A stretch of DNA of 64,000 nt from VRUE01 sp963704505 (lineage in GTDB: Bacteria > Actinomycetota > Thermoleophilia > Solirubrobacterales > 70-9), in the NCBI GenBank assembly GCA_963704505.1, contig OY969912.1:186001-250000 (forward strand). Direction: 5' to 3'. Position numbers and translations under genes: made by a program. The notes beneath the pieces were generated by a model. That model searched no databases. It was not told the origin of the DNA and worked only from the letters and a program-made list of their open reading frames with translations. This document shows positions 62,695-64,000 of this stretch, one piece after another. Position 1 is the stretch's first letter, and every line of letters begins with the position of its first letter.

Positions 62695-63678
62695 TCAGCG
62701 GTTGACGGTCTGCATCCCGGTCTCGTCGTAGCGCTCGCCGGAGACCTCCGGCAGGGCCTCGTCGAGCCGGCGGAGGTCCTCGTCGCCGAGCTCGACCTCG
62801 AGCGCGCCGAGGTTCTCCTCGAGGTAGCTGACACGCTTGGTCCCGGGAATCGGAACGACGTGCTCGCCGCGGCTGAGGACCCAGGCGAGGGCGAGCTGCG
62901 CCGGGGTGACGCCGCGCTCCTCGGCGATTCCCTCGACGGCGCCGACCAGCTCCAAGTTGCGAGCCAGGTGCTCCTCTTCGAAGCGCGGCGAATTGCGCCG
63001 GTAGTCCTCGGGCTGGAGGTCGTCGATCGAGCGGATCTTGCCGGAGAGAAAGCCGCGGCCCAGCGGCGAATAGGGGACCAGCCCGATGCCGAGCTCCTCG
63101 ACCACCGGCTTGACCTCGGCCTCGACGTCGCGGGTCCAGAGCGAGTACTCCCACTGGACCGCGGTGATCGGGTGAACGGCGTGGGCGCGGCGGATCGTGT
63201 CGGCGCCGGCCTCGCTCAGCCCGAGGTGAAGGACCTTGCCCTCCTCGACCAGCTCGGCCATCGCGCCGACCGTCTCCTCGATCGGCGTCTTCGGATCGAC
63301 GCGGTGCTGGTAGTAGAGGTCGATGCGATCGGTGCCGAGCCGGGCGAGCGAGCCTTCGCAGGCCCCCTTGACGTAGGCCGGGCTGCCGTCGATGCCGCGT
63401 CTCGAGGCGTCGTCGGGGTCGCGGACGATCCCGAACTTGGTCGCCAGGAAGACGTCGTCGCGGCGCCCGGAGACCGCCTCGCCGACCAGTTCCTCGTTCA
63501 GGTGCGGGCCGTACATGTCGGCGGTGTCGAGCATCGTGACCCCGAGGTCCAGGGCGCGATGGATCGTCTCGGTCGAGCGCTGGTCGTGGCGGTCGGCGTA
63601 GAAGTCCGACATGCCCATGCATCCCAGCCCGAGAGCCGAGACGACGGGGCCGTCGGGCCCGAGGGTGCGTGTCTTCAT
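62695..63678 (-). CDS. Aldo-keto reductase
   Basis: 327 residues starting MKTRTLGPDGPVVSALGLGC, with AAAGG before the ATG. The catalytic tetrad is visible: Asp in TMLDTADMYG, Tyr in the same segment, Lys in VFLATKFG and His in DLYYQHRVD. The C-terminal NADP-binding loop is VVPIPGTKRVSYLEEN. The protein resembles the AKR13-like group of bacterial reductases active on small aldehydes and ketones. Confidence 0.92.
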   Translation of the reverse strand: MKTRTLGPDGPVVSALGLGCMGMSDFYADRHDQRSTETIHRALDLGVTMLDTADMYGPHLNEELVGEAVSGRRDDVFLATKFGIVRDPDDASRRGIDGSPAYVKGACEGSLARLGTDRIDLYYQHRVDPKTPIEETVGAMAELVEEGKVLHLGLSEAGADTIRRAHAVHPITAVQWEYSLWTRDVEAEVKPVVEELGIGLVPYSPLGRGFLSGKIRSIDDLQPEDYRRNSPRFEEEHLARNLELVGAVEGIAEERGVTPAQLALAWVLSRGEHVVPIPGTKRVSYLEENLGALEVELGDEDLRRLDEALPEVSGERYDETGMQTVNR

Positions 63679-63753
63679 AAGGGGCCTTTCATCGAAGTCG
63701 GGTCAGACCAACCTAGGGAGGTGCGGGTGTCGGCCTGTGACTACCCTGTACCC

Positions 63754-64000
63754 ATGCCCGCCCAGGCCTATGCCGGCAAGGAGTGCGTCTGCCAGTTCCG
63801 CAAGGGGATCTGCGACCAGTCCTGCGTCAGGGACATGCTGGAGACGCCGTTCTACATCGCTTGCCTGAAGCTGAGCGGGCGGCGGGCGATGGTGATCGGC
63901 GGCGGCGACATCGGGCTCGAGAAGACCGAGGGCCTGCTCGCCTGCGACGCCGACGTGACCCTGGTCGCGCCGACCGCGCACCCGGAGCTGGAGCGCCTCG
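63754..64000 (+). CDS. Precorrin-2 dehydrogenase/sirohydrochlorin ferrochelatase, N-terminal part (runs off the window)
   Basis: The open frame starts at the ATG at 63754. After a Cys-rich N-terminal extension (ECVCQFRKGICDQSC) comes FYIACLKLSGRRAMVIGGGD and LEKTEGLLACDADVTLVAPT, the NAD-binding fold of Met8/CysG-N enzymes. These oxidise precorrin-2 and insert iron into sirohydrochlorin for siroheme synthesis. The gene continues beyond 64000. The extension with four Cys residues is not usual and could bind a metal or an iron-sulfur cluster. Confidence 0.82.
   Translation, partial: MPAQAYAGKECVCQFRKGICDQSCVRDMLETPFYIACLKLSGRRAMVIGGGDIGLEKTEGLLACDADVTLVAPTAHPELERL

Noticed and set aside
1..64000. 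Search for tRNA, rRNA, transposase, integrase and CRISPR-associated genes
   Set aside because: None was recognised, so the islands cannot be called mobile from this window alone.

Overview
The window is high-GC bacterial DNA. It has dense actinobacterial-style operons with GTG, TTG and ATGA-coupled starts, an F420-type luciferase-like oxidoreductase, many TetR regulators, an archaeal-looking topoisomerase I and very large secreted NHL/fibronectin-like proteins. Together these suggest an actinobacterium of the class Thermoleophilia (Solirubrobacterales-like). That placement is an inference from gene content, since no rRNA or tRNA gene was recognised.

Layout. (1) 1-9.4 kb is ordinary accessory and housekeeping DNA: an acyl-CoA-dehydrogenase-like fragment, a polysaccharide deacetylase, small regulatory or hypothetical proteins, a MORN-like repeat protein, a HAD phosphatase, an F420-type oxidoreductase, a coupled Zn-alcohol dehydrogenase/flavodoxin pair, a CsoR repressor divergent from a DUF318-type permease with a clear operator between them, and a tiny lysine/alanine histone-H1-like protein. 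(2) 9.4-32.4 kb holds an orphan promoter with a hairpin, a TetR remnant without its DNA-binding domain, and 'island 1'. Island 1 is a run of about 22 kb on the minus strand encoding three giant NHL proteins, two giant 'AGGHPDL' proteins, an MMPL transporter and two small secreted proteins. (3) 32.4-35 kb holds a tandem double-TetR regulator and a single TetR. (4) 35-50.1 kb is 'island 2', a second minus-strand run with the same gene order (NHL, AGGHPDL, NHL, AGGHPDL, small secreted protein). It has its own divergent double-TetR regulator at 50.3 kb, a further TetR and two more small secreted paralogues (one truncated). (5) 53.4-64 kb is housekeeping DNA: a PhoP/PhoR-type two-component system, a glycosyltransferase with a DUF2304 partner, a GNAT, DNA polymerase III delta', thymidylate kinase, topoisomerase I, a sugar-nucleotide epimerase, a cupin, an aldo-keto reductase and the start of a siroheme-synthesis gene.

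The main discovery candidate is the pair of islands. They look like an ancient segmental duplication of a secreted surface system in which NHL/fibronectin-like and AGGHPDL proteins alternate as translationally coupled pairs. All nine giants begin with a signal peptide and end in a Lys/Arg-rich, usually His-containing, basic tail. Both island promoters, the single-TetR promoter, the TetR-remnant promoter and an orphan promoter share one architecture: TTGACA, 17 bp, TCTNAT, with a 16-bp operator-like element (consensus near AGAACATNNRCGGACC) covering the spacer and the end of the -10 box. I infer a TetR-controlled regulon of cell-surface proteins. Its function, and which TetR binds the element, cannot be read from the sequence.
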